A DNA stretch of 29,071 nucleotides from the IMG/VR virus record IMGVR_UViG_3300042691_006032, positions 1-29,071 of that record; one strand, given 5' to 3'. The stretch is from a virus. Below, piece by piece: positions 13,505-20,547 of this stretch; positions within the stretch are counted from its first letter, which is position 1; every line of letters starts with the position of its first letter. Under the pieces are notes generated by a model. It did not search any database, was not told the DNA's origin, and worked only from the letters and a program-made list of their open reading frames with translations. The translations under genes were made by a program, and so were the position numbers.

Positions 13505-14449
13505 ATGTCTGGCAAAGAAGAGCAAATTGACATGGATTTGGGTATTGATGACGCCCCTCCGGCCGCCAAGGTTGAAGAAACTGAGGTTGTAGAAGAGGTT
13601 GTTGTTGAATCTGCCACCGAAGGCGATGCTGCAACGCAACAAGAGCCTACTTTAGATGGCGATCAAGGTATCCAAGAGCTAAAACGGCGTTATGAATCCG
13701 AAAAACTGGCAAGAATTGAAGCTGAAAAGCGCGCTCGTGATGCCGCTCGACAGGCTGAAAAGGCCAATTCTCAGGTCCACGATGTCCAAATTAACCTTGT
13801 TCAGACCGCTTTTGACAATTTAAAGCGGGATCAGGAAATCCTCAAAAACTCCCTCAAAGAGTCCATGGCGATTGGTGACTTCGACCGCGCCGCTGAGATT
13901 CAAGAGGCCATGTCGATGAATTCGGCCAAGATTCTCCAGTTGGAGCATGGCCTGAGCGACATGAAGGCGCGGCCCCCGCAGCCGCAAACACCGCCCGTCC
14001 AACAGGGTGAGATGACGGTTGATGACCTTATCCAACGGGTCAATTCGCCAATTTCCAAGAATTGGCTGATGAACAACCGCAACTTCATCAGTGACAGCCG
14101 GTCTATTCGTATCATGGCGCGGGCTCATGAGGACGCCATTGATATGGGCGTCATTCCTGAGAGCCCTGAGTATTTCTCCATGATTGAGAACAGGCTTGGT
14201 ATTAACCGCCAGCCGCCCCCGCAACAGCAGCCTGTCTATCAAGATCAGGCTTTGTCGGGAGCTTCTGCCCCAACGCAGCGCCGGTCTAGCCCTGCTGCGG
14301 CCCCTGTATCTCGTAGCCCTGTCAGCAATAATGGCACGCGCCAGCAGACAATCCGTCTGACCCCGGAAGAGGTTGAGGCGGCCAAGATCAGCGGCCTGAC
14401 AACGCGAGAATACTGGGAACTGAAGCAAAAAGAGCGCAACCGCAATTAA
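13505..14449 (+). CDS. Probable capsid scaffolding protein
   Basis: 314 aa. Acidic low-complexity N-terminus (AKVEETEVVEEVVVESATEG), a long coiled-coil (about residues 60-150, for example ELKRRYESEKLARIEAEKRA), a Pro/Gln-rich linker and a short C-terminal helix (EEVEAAKISGLTTREYWELK). This composition and the place before the capsid genes are typical of scaffolds that line the procapsid and then leave. A basic C-terminal end (KQKERNRN) could contact the capsid shell. The start is the ATG at 13505 with TGGAGA upstream; ATG 13493 (overlapping the previous stop) is the alternative. Confidence 0.75.
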   Translation: MSGKEEQIDMDLGIDDAPPAAKVEETEVVEEVVVESATEGDAATQQEPTLDGDQGIQELKRRYESEKLARIEAEKRARDAARQAEKANSQVHDVQINLVQTAFDNLKRDQEILKNSLKESMAIGDFDRAAEIQEAMSMNSAKILQLEHGLSDMKARPPQPQTPPVQQGEMTVDDLIQRVNSPISKNWLMNNRNFISDSRSIRIMARAHEDAIDMGVIPESPEYFSMIENRLGINRQPPPQQQPVYQDQALSGASAPTQRRSSPAAAPVSRSPVSNNGTRQQTIRLTPEEVEAAKISGLTTREYWELKQKERNRN

Positions 14450-14460
14450 GGTGAACCAAA

Positions 14461-15072
14461 ATGGATAACTTATTCGCTGATAAACCCCGCCGTGGCCGTC
14501 CGCCGAAGGACAAGGTTCAAGCAAAAGTAGGAGAAGCCGTTGTGACTGAAGAAGCCCATGAGCCGGTTGCTCCGGTTGTTGACCGCCCCGCAATGAGGCC
14601 GCCCATGCGTGATGATGACCCGCGTACTGCCGCCGCCCGCCGTGCTGCTGAGATTCGTCAGCATCGTGGTGGAACGATGGATGATGGCATTGACGAGTTT
14701 GCTGCTCCGCCGCCGCCGGATGGTTGGAGTTACGAGTGGAAGCGCAAATCTGTCATGGGACAGGAAGATCATGGCTATCAGGTCAAACTGGCCCATGATG
14801 GCTGGGAGCCGGTCCCGACCGCGCGTCACCCGCATATGATGCCAGAGGGCAATCATCCGACCATTGAGCGCAAGGGCCAAGTGCTTATGATGCGCCCGAA
14901 GGTCATTACGGATGAAATGCGCGAAGTTGAAATCCGCCGCGCCCGCCAGCAGGTTCGCTCGAAAGAGCAGCAGTTGACGCAGGCCCCGGATGGTCAGTTT
15001 GAGCGCAATGATCCGCGTGTCCGGCCGCAGATCAAGAAGGGCTATGAGCCCATGGAAGTTCCGAAGGAGTAA
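14461..15072 (+). CDS. Head-region hypothetical protein with AT-hook-like start (203 aa)
   Basis: Starts MDNLFADKPRRGRPPKDKVQ; RRGRPPK matches an AT-hook, a minor-groove DNA-binding motif. A flexible Pro-rich linker follows, then a globular part from about residue 84 (PPPPDGWSYEWKRKSVMGQE, then AHDGWEPVPTARHPHMMPEG, VLMMRPKVIT) and a long charged helix. The D-G-W-S-Y-E-W-K and G-W-x-P-V-P-x-x-R-H-P signatures recur, from memory, in uncharacterised phage head-region proteins. A virion or assembly role is inferred from the context. Confidence 0.75.
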   Translation: MDNLFADKPRRGRPPKDKVQAKVGEAVVTEEAHEPVAPVVDRPAMRPPMRDDDPRTAAARRAAEIRQHRGGTMDDGIDEFAAPPPPDGWSYEWKRKSVMGQEDHGYQVKLAHDGWEPVPTARHPHMMPEGNHPTIERKGQVLMMRPKVITDEMREVEIRRARQQVRSKEQQLTQAPDGQFERNDPRVRPQIKKGYEPMEVPKE

Positions 15073-15077
15073 AGTTC

Positions 15078-15398
15078 ATGGCTCGTAAGAAAAAAGAAGA
15101 GGTTGTGAACAAGGCCGAAGTCGAGGCTGTTGTCGAGCAGTTTGCTCCTGTCAAACAGGAGCAGGTGCCGATTGTGCCGAAGGTTGAGGCTGCACCGGTC
15201 AAGGCTAATCCTATTGAACACTTCGATGGCTACTCCGTCGAATGGTTTAAGGACGAGAGGGACGCCATGGCATTCCATCGCACTGTCCGCGAGCGCGGTG
15301 ATGTGTATGGCAGTGGCAAGCTGGCAGGAATGTCATGTGGCAGGGAGAACACCCTTGACCGCGATGGCATGTTTGCGGTGGCATTCAACAAGCGTTGA
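15078..15398 (+). CDS. Hypothetical protein before terminator (106 aa)
   Basis: ATG 15078 with AAGGAGTAAAG upstream. The N-terminus is basic (MARKKKEEVVNKAEVEAVVE) and Lys/Glu/Val/Pro-rich to about residue 45. The C-terminal ~55 residues look like a compact domain (HFDGYSVEWFKDERDAMAFH, then a Gly-rich stretch and MFAVAFNK). Family not recognised. It is the last gene before the strong terminator at 15429. Confidence 0.65.
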   Translation: MARKKKEEVVNKAEVEAVVEQFAPVKQEQVPIVPKVEAAPVKANPIEHFDGYSVEWFKDERDAMAFHRTVRERGDVYGSGKLAGMSCGRENTLDRDGMFAVAFNKR

Positions 15399-15428
15399 CT
15401 CGATCAAAACACAATCAAAAGTTGTGGC

Positions 15429-15460
15429 AGGCCGTCCTTCGGGGCGGCCTTTACTTTTGT
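15429..15460 (+). terminator. Intrinsic terminator with UUCG tetraloop
   Basis: AGGCCGTCC (15429-15437) pairs with GGGCGGCCT (15442-15450) around a TTCG loop, giving a nine-pair stem with one G-U pair and the extra-stable C(UUCG)G closing. A T-rich tail (TTACTTTTGT) follows. It closes the transcription unit ending at 15398. Confidence 0.9.
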
Positions 15461-15597
15461 GGCATGGCAAAGTATTCTCGTGGCATGACCCAATAGGGTC
15501 CGGCTCTCCACGCTGTGAGGGTCTCGCCTTAAAACGGTCCCTAGTTGCCACGCTGCGCAATGAGCGGGACTTTTCCTAAGATTTAGGAGATTCCGTA
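15461..15597 (+). promoter_or_regulatory. Leader of the capsid transcription unit
   Basis: This ~140-base gap follows a strong terminator and precedes the capsid genes, so a promoter or antitermination site is expected, but no convincing -35/-10 pair was found. It contains TGGCATGGCA (15460-15469), the reverse complement of the iteron at 879-991, and a partial second copy TGGCATGA (15481-15488). The ribosome site TTAGGAG ends about 8 bases before ATG 15598. No gene is seen. Confidence 0.4.
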
Positions 15598-16200
15598 ATG
15601 GCGAACACAAACGCGCCTTTCGGATTCCGTCAGTGGTCTGGCACCGGCTCTGCTCCGACATATGAGCAGGTCGCAATGGTCATTGATAAGGATGACACGA
15701 ATGCTGTTTACTGGGGCGACCCGGTAGTTCCTCTTAATACTGGCTATGTTTCCAAGGGCGATCCGTCAGGCGCTCCCACGGTTCAGGTCGCTGGTATCTT
15801 CTACGGCTGCAAGTATCTTTCCACGAGCCAGAAGCGCACGGTTTGGTCCAACTATTGGCCCGGTTCCGATGCTTCGGCTGACGTTGAAGCATACGTTGTG
15901 AACGATCCGAATGCTAAGTTCATCGCTCAGGTCGGCGGCTCTTCGTCGGTCGGCGCAGTTTTTGGCGACCTCAATGCGAACGTCCAGTTTGCATATGGCA
16001 CCGGCAACGCGAACACGGGCATTTCGGGCGCTTACGTTGACATCAGCGTTACCCCGACAACGACAGCTACGCTTCCCTTCCGTCTTATCAGCCTTGTGAC
16101 GCAGCCTCCGGGCGGTCCGGGTACGGAAGCTGGCGCGTACAACTATGTCATCGTCGCCTTCAACAACGTGAGCACCAAGCAGCTCACTTCGGTTGGTTAA
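15598..16200 (+). CDS. Abundant head protein, probable capsid-associated (200 aa)
   Basis: Starts MANTNAPFGFRQWSGTGSAP. The N-A-P-F-G-[FL]-R start, the central VAGIFYGCKYLSTSQKRTVW with SNYWPGSD, and the end FRLISLVTQPPGGPGTEAGA are, from memory, typical of a conserved structural protein encoded directly before the major capsid protein in related phages. The composition is that of a beta-rich virion protein with no Cys-rich or charged regions. It is probably a capsid-stabilising or decoration protein. It has its own strong ribosome site. Confidence 0.8.
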   Translation: MANTNAPFGFRQWSGTGSAPTYEQVAMVIDKDDTNAVYWGDPVVPLNTGYVSKGDPSGAPTVQVAGIFYGCKYLSTSQKRTVWSNYWPGSDASADVEAYVVNDPNAKFIAQVGGSSSVGAVFGDLNANVQFAYGTGNANTGISGAYVDISVTPTTTATLPFRLISLVTQPPGGPGTEAGAYNYVIVAFNNVSTKQLTSVG

Positions 16201-16213
16201 GGAGTAAGGACCA

Positions 16214-17125
16214 ATGGCCGTTAATCTTTCCGCCATTAAAGACCTTCTCCTTCCCGGTCTCCGTGGAGTTGAAGGCAAATACGAGCAGATTCCGTCCCAG
16301 TACGACAAAATCTTCACGAAGCACGAGTCGCGTATGGCTCTGGAACGCACCGCTGAGATGCGTTTCCTTGGCCTCGCGCAGTTGAAGACTGAAGGTGGTC
16401 AGACGGCGTTTGATAACAACGCAGGCGAACGCTACGTCTATAACCAAGAGCATACTGAAATTGCTCTGGGTTATGCCATCACGCGCAAAGCGATTGATGA
16501 CAACCTCTATAAGACGCAGTTTGCCCCGTCGAACCTTGGCCTCATCGAGTCCTTCCAGCAGACGAAGGAAATCTATGGTGCCAACGTCCTCAACACGGCG
16601 ACAACGTATAATGCGTCTGTCGGCGGCGACGGTAAGGCGCTGATTGCCACGGACCACCCGATTGACGGTGGCACGGTTGCGAACCGCCCGACAACGGACA
16701 CTGACCTTAACGAAGCTTCGCTGCTGAATGGCATGATTGCCGTTCGTACAAACTTCAAAGATCAGGCCGGTCTGAAGGTGTTCGCCCGCGCTCGTAAGCT
16801 GATCGTTCCCCCGGCTCTTGAGCCGGTTGCGATCCGCCTTACGAAGACGGAACTCCGTCCGGGTACGGCAGATAACGATGTCAACGCAATCATGATGACC
16901 GCTGGCGGCCTGCCAGAAGGTTACATGGTCAACGACTTCTTGACCTCGACATCTGCTTGGTTCCTGCTCACGAACATCGATGGTCTCTCCTACATGGAGC
17001 GCATCAAGTTCGAGACCGACATGCAAGTTGACTTTGTGACAGACAATTTGCTGGTCAAGGGCTACGAGCGTTACTCGTTCGGCTACTACAACTGGCGTTC
17101 TATCTGGGGCTCGTTCCCATCGTAA
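16214..17125 (+). CDS. Major capsid protein (HK97-fold, Mu gpT-like)
   Basis: 303 aa, forming the head shell. The pattern matches the gpT-like branch of HK97-fold capsid proteins: a helical N-arm (PGLRGVEGKYEQIPSQYDKI), the E-loop region (NNAGERYVYNQEHTEIALGY, about 72-91), the long spine helix after AITRKAIDDN, and the ending with FETDMQVDFVTDNLLVKGYE and a final RSIWGS. The context agrees: scaffold and co-chaperonin upstream, AAGGAG ribosome site and a terminator right after the stop. Confidence 0.92.
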   Translation: MAVNLSAIKDLLLPGLRGVEGKYEQIPSQYDKIFTKHESRMALERTAEMRFLGLAQLKTEGGQTAFDNNAGERYVYNQEHTEIALGYAITRKAIDDNLYKTQFAPSNLGLIESFQQTKEIYGANVLNTATTYNASVGGDGKALIATDHPIDGGTVANRPTTDTDLNEASLLNGMIAVRTNFKDQAGLKVFARARKLIVPPALEPVAIRLTKTELRPGTADNDVNAIMMTAGGLPEGYMVNDFLTSTSAWFLLTNIDGLSYMERIKFETDMQVDFVTDNLLVKGYERYSFGYYNWRSIWGSFPS

Positions 17126-17132
17126 TGCCACG

Positions 17133-17158
17133 GGGCGGGGTCAAAAGCCCCGCCCTTT
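17133..17158 (+). terminator. Intrinsic terminator after the major capsid gene
   Basis: GGGCGGGG (17133-17140) pairs perfectly with CCCCGCCC (17148-17155) around a 7-base loop, followed by TTT. It lies eight bases after the capsid stop codon. Confidence 0.85.
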
Positions 17159-17175
17159 ATCGTCTTGGATTTCTG

Positions 17176-17234
17176 ATCACGTTGACCGGCCAAGCGGACA
17201 CTGCACAGACAACGTGATTGCATCGTGCAGGAGG
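17176..17234 (+). promoter_or_regulatory. Predicted pseudoknot covering the ribosome site of the gene at 17240
   Basis: ATCACGTTG (17176-17184) and CAACGTGAT (17210-17218) form a perfect 9-bp stem, extendable by two wobble pairs. Loop bases CTGCAC (17201-17206) are complementary to GTGCAG (17225-17230). That second strand lies downstream of the first stem, which gives H-type pseudoknot topology, and it overlaps the first two bases of the ribosome site AGGAGG (17229-17234). No convincing promoter was seen here. Translational control is inference. Confidence 0.5.
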
Positions 17235-17239
17235 CTCTT

Positions 17240-17716
17240 ATGGGCGTTACTACGTTTACCGGTCCGGTGCGGGCTGGGAACATCCTGAATACGACTGGCA
17301 CCACTGTCGGCTCTGATGTCGCCAATGTGGGCTATGTTGTGATGTCGCAGTCGGCGGCGGTGGCGCAGGCCACGAACGTCTCGTCGGCTGGCGTTTACAA
17401 AACAAACATCGTCATTCCGGCTGGCAGTCAGATTTTGCGGATTACAATCCTCAAAACGACTGTTTGGAGCGGCGCTGCCACCACGATCAATGTTGGCACG
17501 AACTCGACTGCAACACAGCTTGCCGTCGCTGCTGACAATGATCTTTCTACCACTCTTGGCATTTCGTCTGTCATTCCGGGTGACAACTCCACGCGGGTTG
17601 GCAACTGGAAGGATGTTGGCACAACTGACATCCAGATTTGGACGAAATCCACAAACACCGGAACGGGCGTCGGTATCATCACCGTCGAATACGTTCAGGC
17701 TCGTGATCTCACTTAA
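17240..17716 (+). CDS. Head decoration / surface protein candidate (158 aa)
   Basis: ATG 17240 follows AGGAGG; a GTG at 17225 would sit in the ribosome site itself and is rejected. Gly/Thr/Val-rich, beta-structured protein starting MGVTTFTGPVRAGNILNTTG, with IVIPAGSQILRITILKTTVW in the middle and VGIITVEYVQA at the end. The F-x-G-P-V start and I-I-x-P-A-x-S-x-I motif resemble decoration-type proteins encoded after the capsid gene in related phages. It is probably made in high amounts. Its leader is highly structured. Confidence 0.75.
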   Translation: MGVTTFTGPVRAGNILNTTGTTVGSDVANVGYVVMSQSAAVAQATNVSSAGVYKTNIVIPAGSQILRITILKTTVWSGAATTINVGTNSTATQLAVAADNDLSTTLGISSVIPGDNSTRVGNWKDVGTTDIQIWTKSTNTGTGVGIITVEYVQARDLT

Positions 17717-17738
17717 TTAGGGCTTGTAGGAGGCTCAC

Positions 17739-18005
17739 ATGAAAGGTCGTAGTGGTCGTAAGACTGGTGGCACGGTCGTTAGAAATTCGCCTGTCACATC
17801 CGCTTATGCAGGCGGTGATTCCAACGTGGCAAAGGAAGCCCGCGCTGCTCGTAAGAAGGGCGGCAAAGTTATGGGCGAGAAGGCCAAGATGAACATGGGC
17901 CGTGCGCCGCGTAAGTCGGGCGGCATTTGCAGTGCCGATTGGACTGCCGCGCAGGGTCCGGGTACTTCGCCTCCCGGTCGTACCACGGATGGTTCCCTCT
18001 CCTAA
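17739..18005 (+). CDS. Small basic protein echoing the 945-aa protein (88 aa)
   Basis: Starts MKGRSGRKTGGTVVRN with TAGGAGG upstream. Residues 38-59 read RKKGGKVMGEKAKMNMGRAP plus RK, nearly the same as FKKGGKVVGEKAKANMGRKP at residues 54-73 of the large protein at 9935. The flanks differ: here RKTGG at the start and a polar Ser/Gly/Thr tail (PGTSPPGRTTDGSLS). Shared basic linkers suggest a common partner such as DNA or the capsid interior. The position among capsid genes supports a virion role. Function unknown. Confidence 0.75.
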   Translation: MKGRSGRKTGGTVVRNSPVTSAYAGGDSNVAKEARAARKKGGKVMGEKAKMNMGRAPRKSGGICSADWTAAQGPGTSPPGRTTDGSLS

Positions 18006-18065
18006 TCGCACGCGGTGATTAGGATTTGGCAGTCTGATGGGGCGGGGGCTTAACGGCCCCCGTTT
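18001..18065 (+). terminator. Hairpin plus intrinsic terminator after the 88-aa gene
   Basis: CCTAATC (18001-18007, containing the stop codon) can pair with GATTAGG (18017-18023). Further on, CGGGGGC (18043-18049) pairs perfectly with GCCCCCG (18056-18062) around a 6-base loop, followed by TTTCCC. The second is a good rho-independent terminator; the first may slow or protect the RNA end. Confidence 0.75.
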
Positions 18066-18082
18066 CCCTAAGAGGTGGCGAA

Positions 18083-18352
18083 ATGGCAAAGACACCAGCA
18101 TGGCAACGCTCTGAAGGGAAAAACCCGGAAGGCGGTTTGAACGCAAAAGGCAGGGCGTCTGCTAAGGCAGAAGGCCATAATCTGAAGCCTCCCGTTAGCA
18201 AAGAACGGGCTCAGGCAAGTGAAATGGATGCCGCTCGTCGGCGCTCATTCTGTGCCCGGATGACGGGGATGAAGAAGAAACTTACTGGCGCGGCTGCCGC
18301 CGCAGACCCAGATAGCCGTATCAACAAGTCACTCAGAAAGTGGGATTGCTAA
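18083..18352 (+). CDS. DUF6321-like small protein (89 aa)
   Basis: Pattern MAKTPAWQRSEGKNPEGGLN, then AKGRASAKAEGHNLKPPV, a basic middle and RRRSFCARMTGM near residues 53-64, ending SRINKSLRKWDC. P-A-W-x-R-x-E-G-x-N-P-x-G-G-L-N-x-x-G and the R-R-x-S-F-x-A-R-M block are characteristic, from memory, of DUF6321, a phage family with no known function. Basic and probably partly unfolded. ATG 18083 follows AGAGGTGG. Confidence 0.8.
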   Translation: MAKTPAWQRSEGKNPEGGLNAKGRASAKAEGHNLKPPVSKERAQASEMDAARRRSFCARMTGMKKKLTGAAAAADPDSRINKSLRKWDC

Positions 18353-18353
18353 G

Positions 18354-18524
18354 ATGTCTGATAAGCCTTTCTGGGAGAAAGACGCGCCAAAAGATGCTAA
18401 AGTGAAGCATCTGAACCGGAAACAGATTCAGTCAGCGAAAGCTCGCGCTCGTGCCGCAGGTCGGCCTTATCCGAACCTAGTGGACAACGCAGCAGCAGCC
18501 CGCGCTGGCAAAAAGGAGAAGTAA
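18354..18524 (+). CDS. Short basic phage protein (56 aa)
   Basis: ATG 18354 lies one base after the previous stop. The 56-residue product starts MSDKPFWEKDAPKD and contains HLNRKQIQSAKARARAAGRP with YPNLVDN near the end. The S-A-K-A-x-A-x-x-A-G-R-P-Y-P-N-L-V-D-N signature recurs in small phage proteins, so this is probably a real gene. The C-terminal KKEK codons contain AAGGAG, the ribosome site of the next gene. Confidence 0.75.
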   Translation: MSDKPFWEKDAPKDAKVKHLNRKQIQSAKARARAAGRPYPNLVDNAAAARAGKKEK

Positions 18525-18525
18525 G

Positions 18526-18873
18526 ATGCAGCCGATTACGGTTTCGACAACGGATGCCACGGCAGGCACAACCTATAGCCGTTCGGTTCGTATGGACACT
18601 TGGGCCAATGCTCAGTCGATCATTCAGGTGAATGTCACTGGCACGGCAACTTATACCGTCGAAACTTCGATGGATGATCCTGACAGCCCGACAAACCCTG
18701 TGGCAGTTGGCAGCATGGTTTGGCTTAACTGTGCTGATTCGGCTGTGGTGAACAAGACAGCATCGGCGCAGGGCGTCGTTGCCGCTACACCGGTTTTTGT
18801 CCGCATCAAGCAGACGGCGGGCAACGGCTCTTGCAAAATGACGATTGCTCAGTTTGGCAACGCCCCATACTAA
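18526..18873 (+). CDS. Small beta-rich structural protein (115 aa)
   Basis: Starts MQPITVSTTDATAGTTYSRS. Beta-rich, Thr/Val/Ala-rich, with a single domain: ATYTVETSMDDPDSPTNPVA, then PVFVRIKQTAGNGSCKMTIA. It looks like a compact virion accessory domain of jelly-roll or Ig-like type, but the family is not recognised with certainty. It sits two bases after the preceding stop and just before the connector gene. Confidence 0.7.
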   Translation: MQPITVSTTDATAGTTYSRSVRMDTWANAQSIIQVNVTGTATYTVETSMDDPDSPTNPVAVGSMVWLNCADSAVVNKTASAQGVVAATPVFVRIKQTAGNGSCKMTIAQFGNAPY

Positions 18874-18882
18874 GAGGCCGTT

Positions 18883-19803
18883 ATGGCGACGAGCGGGACT
18901 TACACGTTTAATCCCTCGCTTGGCGAGTTAACGCTTTATGCGTTCAACCTCGTTGGCGTGCGGAACACTGCCATTTTGCAAGAGCATATGGAAAGTGCCC
19001 GCATGGCATCGAACCTGCTGCTTTCGCGGTGGTCGAACCAAGGCGTTAATTTGTGGGCGGTGGATAAGGTTACTGTCCCGCTGGCGCAGGAAGTGCCGAT
19101 TACCGGGGCTTCTGGCACGGGGGCTATTGCTACGCTAACATATGCCAGCGTTAATACCCCTGTTTACACGGTTGGCACCACGATCATTGTCAGCGGCATG
19201 AACCCCTCAACCTACAACGGCAATCATATCGTTGTGGCATCTTCTCCGGGTTCTGTCTCTTTTGCCTCGACAGCAACCGGTGCCTTTGTGTCTGGTGGCA
19301 CTTGCGAAGCGCCAAATGAAGTGGCGACGTTTGCTGTGGACCCCAACACGGTCATGATCTTGGATGCCTATGTCACGAATGATGACAGTGGGGCCAATAT
19401 CGACCGCATCATTTTGCCTGTTAGCCGCACTGAATATGCGTCTTACCCCAATAAGCAGCAGTCGGGTTATCCCACTGTTTATTGGTTTGACCGTCTGATT
19501 TCCCCAACTGTGACCCTTTGGCCGGTTCCGAACACTGACAACGGCCCGCAGGAATTGCAGTATTACCGGGTGCGTCGGTTGCAAGACTCGTCACTTGGTA
19601 ACGCGCAGCAGGTAGAAATACCTTATTTGTGGTTAGAGGCATTCGCTTATGCGCTAGCTCAGCGCCTAGCTATGATCTGGGCACCTGACAAAGTTGTAAT
19701 GCTGAAGCCCATGGCTGATGAGGCGTATCAGATTGCGGCGGATCAGAATGTCGAAACGGCGCAACAATACATTTCGCCCATGATTTCGGGTTATTTCCGA
19801 TAG
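18883..19803 (+). CDS. Head-to-tail connector (P22 gp4-like) with inserted module
   Basis: Packaged-DNA stabilisation / adaptor protein that binds the portal, 306 aa. The N-terminus (LGELTLYAFNLVGVRNTAIL and ARMASNLLLSRWSNQGVNLW) and the later NTVMILDAYV, YWFDRLISPTVTLWPVP and LWLEAFAYALAQRLAMIW match the gp4-like family. Between DKVTVPLAQE (61-70) and EVATFAVDPNTV (146-157) lie ~75 extra residues forming a Gly/Thr/Val-rich beta module with TYNGNHIVVASSPGSVSFAS and GAFVSGGTC. Relatives I remember run straight from the VTVPL strand to the DPNTV strand. ATG 18883 follows AAGAGG. Confidence 0.85.
   Translation: MATSGTYTFNPSLGELTLYAFNLVGVRNTAILQEHMESARMASNLLLSRWSNQGVNLWAVDKVTVPLAQEVPITGASGTGAIATLTYASVNTPVYTVGTTIIVSGMNPSTYNGNHIVVASSPGSVSFASTATGAFVSGGTCEAPNEVATFAVDPNTVMILDAYVTNDDSGANIDRIILPVSRTEYASYPNKQQSGYPTVYWFDRLISPTVTLWPVPNTDNGPQELQYYRVRRLQDSSLGNAQQVEIPYLWLEAFAYALAQRLAMIWAPDKVVMLKPMADEAYQIAADQNVETAQQYISPMISGYFR
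19093..19317 (+). repeat. Beta-module inserted in the connector gene
   Basis: Codes for residues ~71-145 of the connector. It resembles a similar-sized module at ~20263-20490 in the next gene: both contain a G-x-x-[IV]-x-V strand, an N-G-[ND]-[HF]-x-[IV] turn and a closing G-A-[FY]-x-x-G-G. Similarity is weak at DNA level. Confidence 0.5.
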
Positions 19804-19812
19804 GAGGGCTTT

Positions 19813-20547
19813 ATGGGCTATGCCTCCCGGTCTGGCCGCGCCAGAACGGATGCCAGAAACCCCCGGGCTTTTGGCGTCTGTGATCGTTGCGCTCTTTGGT
19901 ACAATCATTCCGATTTGAAGTGGCAATATGATTGGGCTGGTGCCAGCCTGATCAATAAGCGCATTTTGGTGTGCGAAACCTGCTATGATGACCCGCAAGA
20001 ACAGCTTCGTGCCATCGTTCTTCCGGCTGATCCAGTGCCGATTGTTAACCCACGCACTGAGCCGTATTTGTGGGACAGCACTGATTACCGGCAGGTGTCC
20101 GGTTACAACACTACCAATCAGGCAACGGGCATCCCGGTCCCGCAGGGTGATGTTCGTGTCACATCTGAAAATAGCCTGCCGACGCCTGATAAGCGTGTCA
20201 CGCAGCAGACTGGCGAGCCGCCTTACGGCACCAATCAGAAGCCGGGCACGGACCCGAATGCGGTTACTTACCGCAACATTACAAACTGCTTCAACAATGG
20301 TTCTGGCGCGGTCAGGATTGTGGTCAGCACCACAAACGGCATGATTACGGGCCAAAAGGTGACTGTGCAGGATGTTGGCGGAGTGACATCTGCCAACGGC
20401 GACTTTACAATCACTGTTGTTAGCGGGACGGTCATTGACTTGGATAACACCACATTTTCTGGCGCTTATACCGGCGGCGGGTATGTGATTAATGATCCAA
20501 GCTTGCCACGCGGGTTTGATGAGATTCCGAAGACGGGGCCGCTCTAA
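19813..20547 (+). CDS. Zinc-ribbon structural protein with inserted module (244 aa)
   Basis: N-terminal zinc ribbon with CDRC (C23, C26) and CETC (C54, C57), within GVCDRCALWYNHSDLKWQYD and KRILVCETCYDDPQEQLRAI. The rest is a long flexible strand (IVLPADPVPIVNPR, TTNQATGIPVPQ, PGTDPNAV) that ends GFDEIPKTGPL. This architecture is, from memory, typical of an uncharacterised virion protein next to the connector in related phages. Residues ~151-226 look like an extra beta module interrupting the usual run from TDPN to the DPxLPxGFDE tail. AGGAGGG precedes ATG 19813. Confidence 0.8.
   Translation: MGYASRSGRARTDARNPRAFGVCDRCALWYNHSDLKWQYDWAGASLINKRILVCETCYDDPQEQLRAIVLPADPVPIVNPRTEPYLWDSTDYRQVSGYNTTNQATGIPVPQGDVRVTSENSLPTPDKRVTQQTGEPPYGTNQKPGTDPNAVTYRNITNCFNNGSGAVRIVVSTTNGMITGQKVTVQDVGGVTSANGDFTITVVSGTVIDLDNTTFSGAYTGGGYVINDPSLPRGFDEIPKTGPL

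Noticed and set aside
15541-15597. Promoter for the capsid unit based on TTGCCA (15545) and TAAGAT (15577)
   Set aside because: The spacing is 26 bases, too long for a sigma70-type promoter. A host- or phage-specific promoter remains possible but is not supported.
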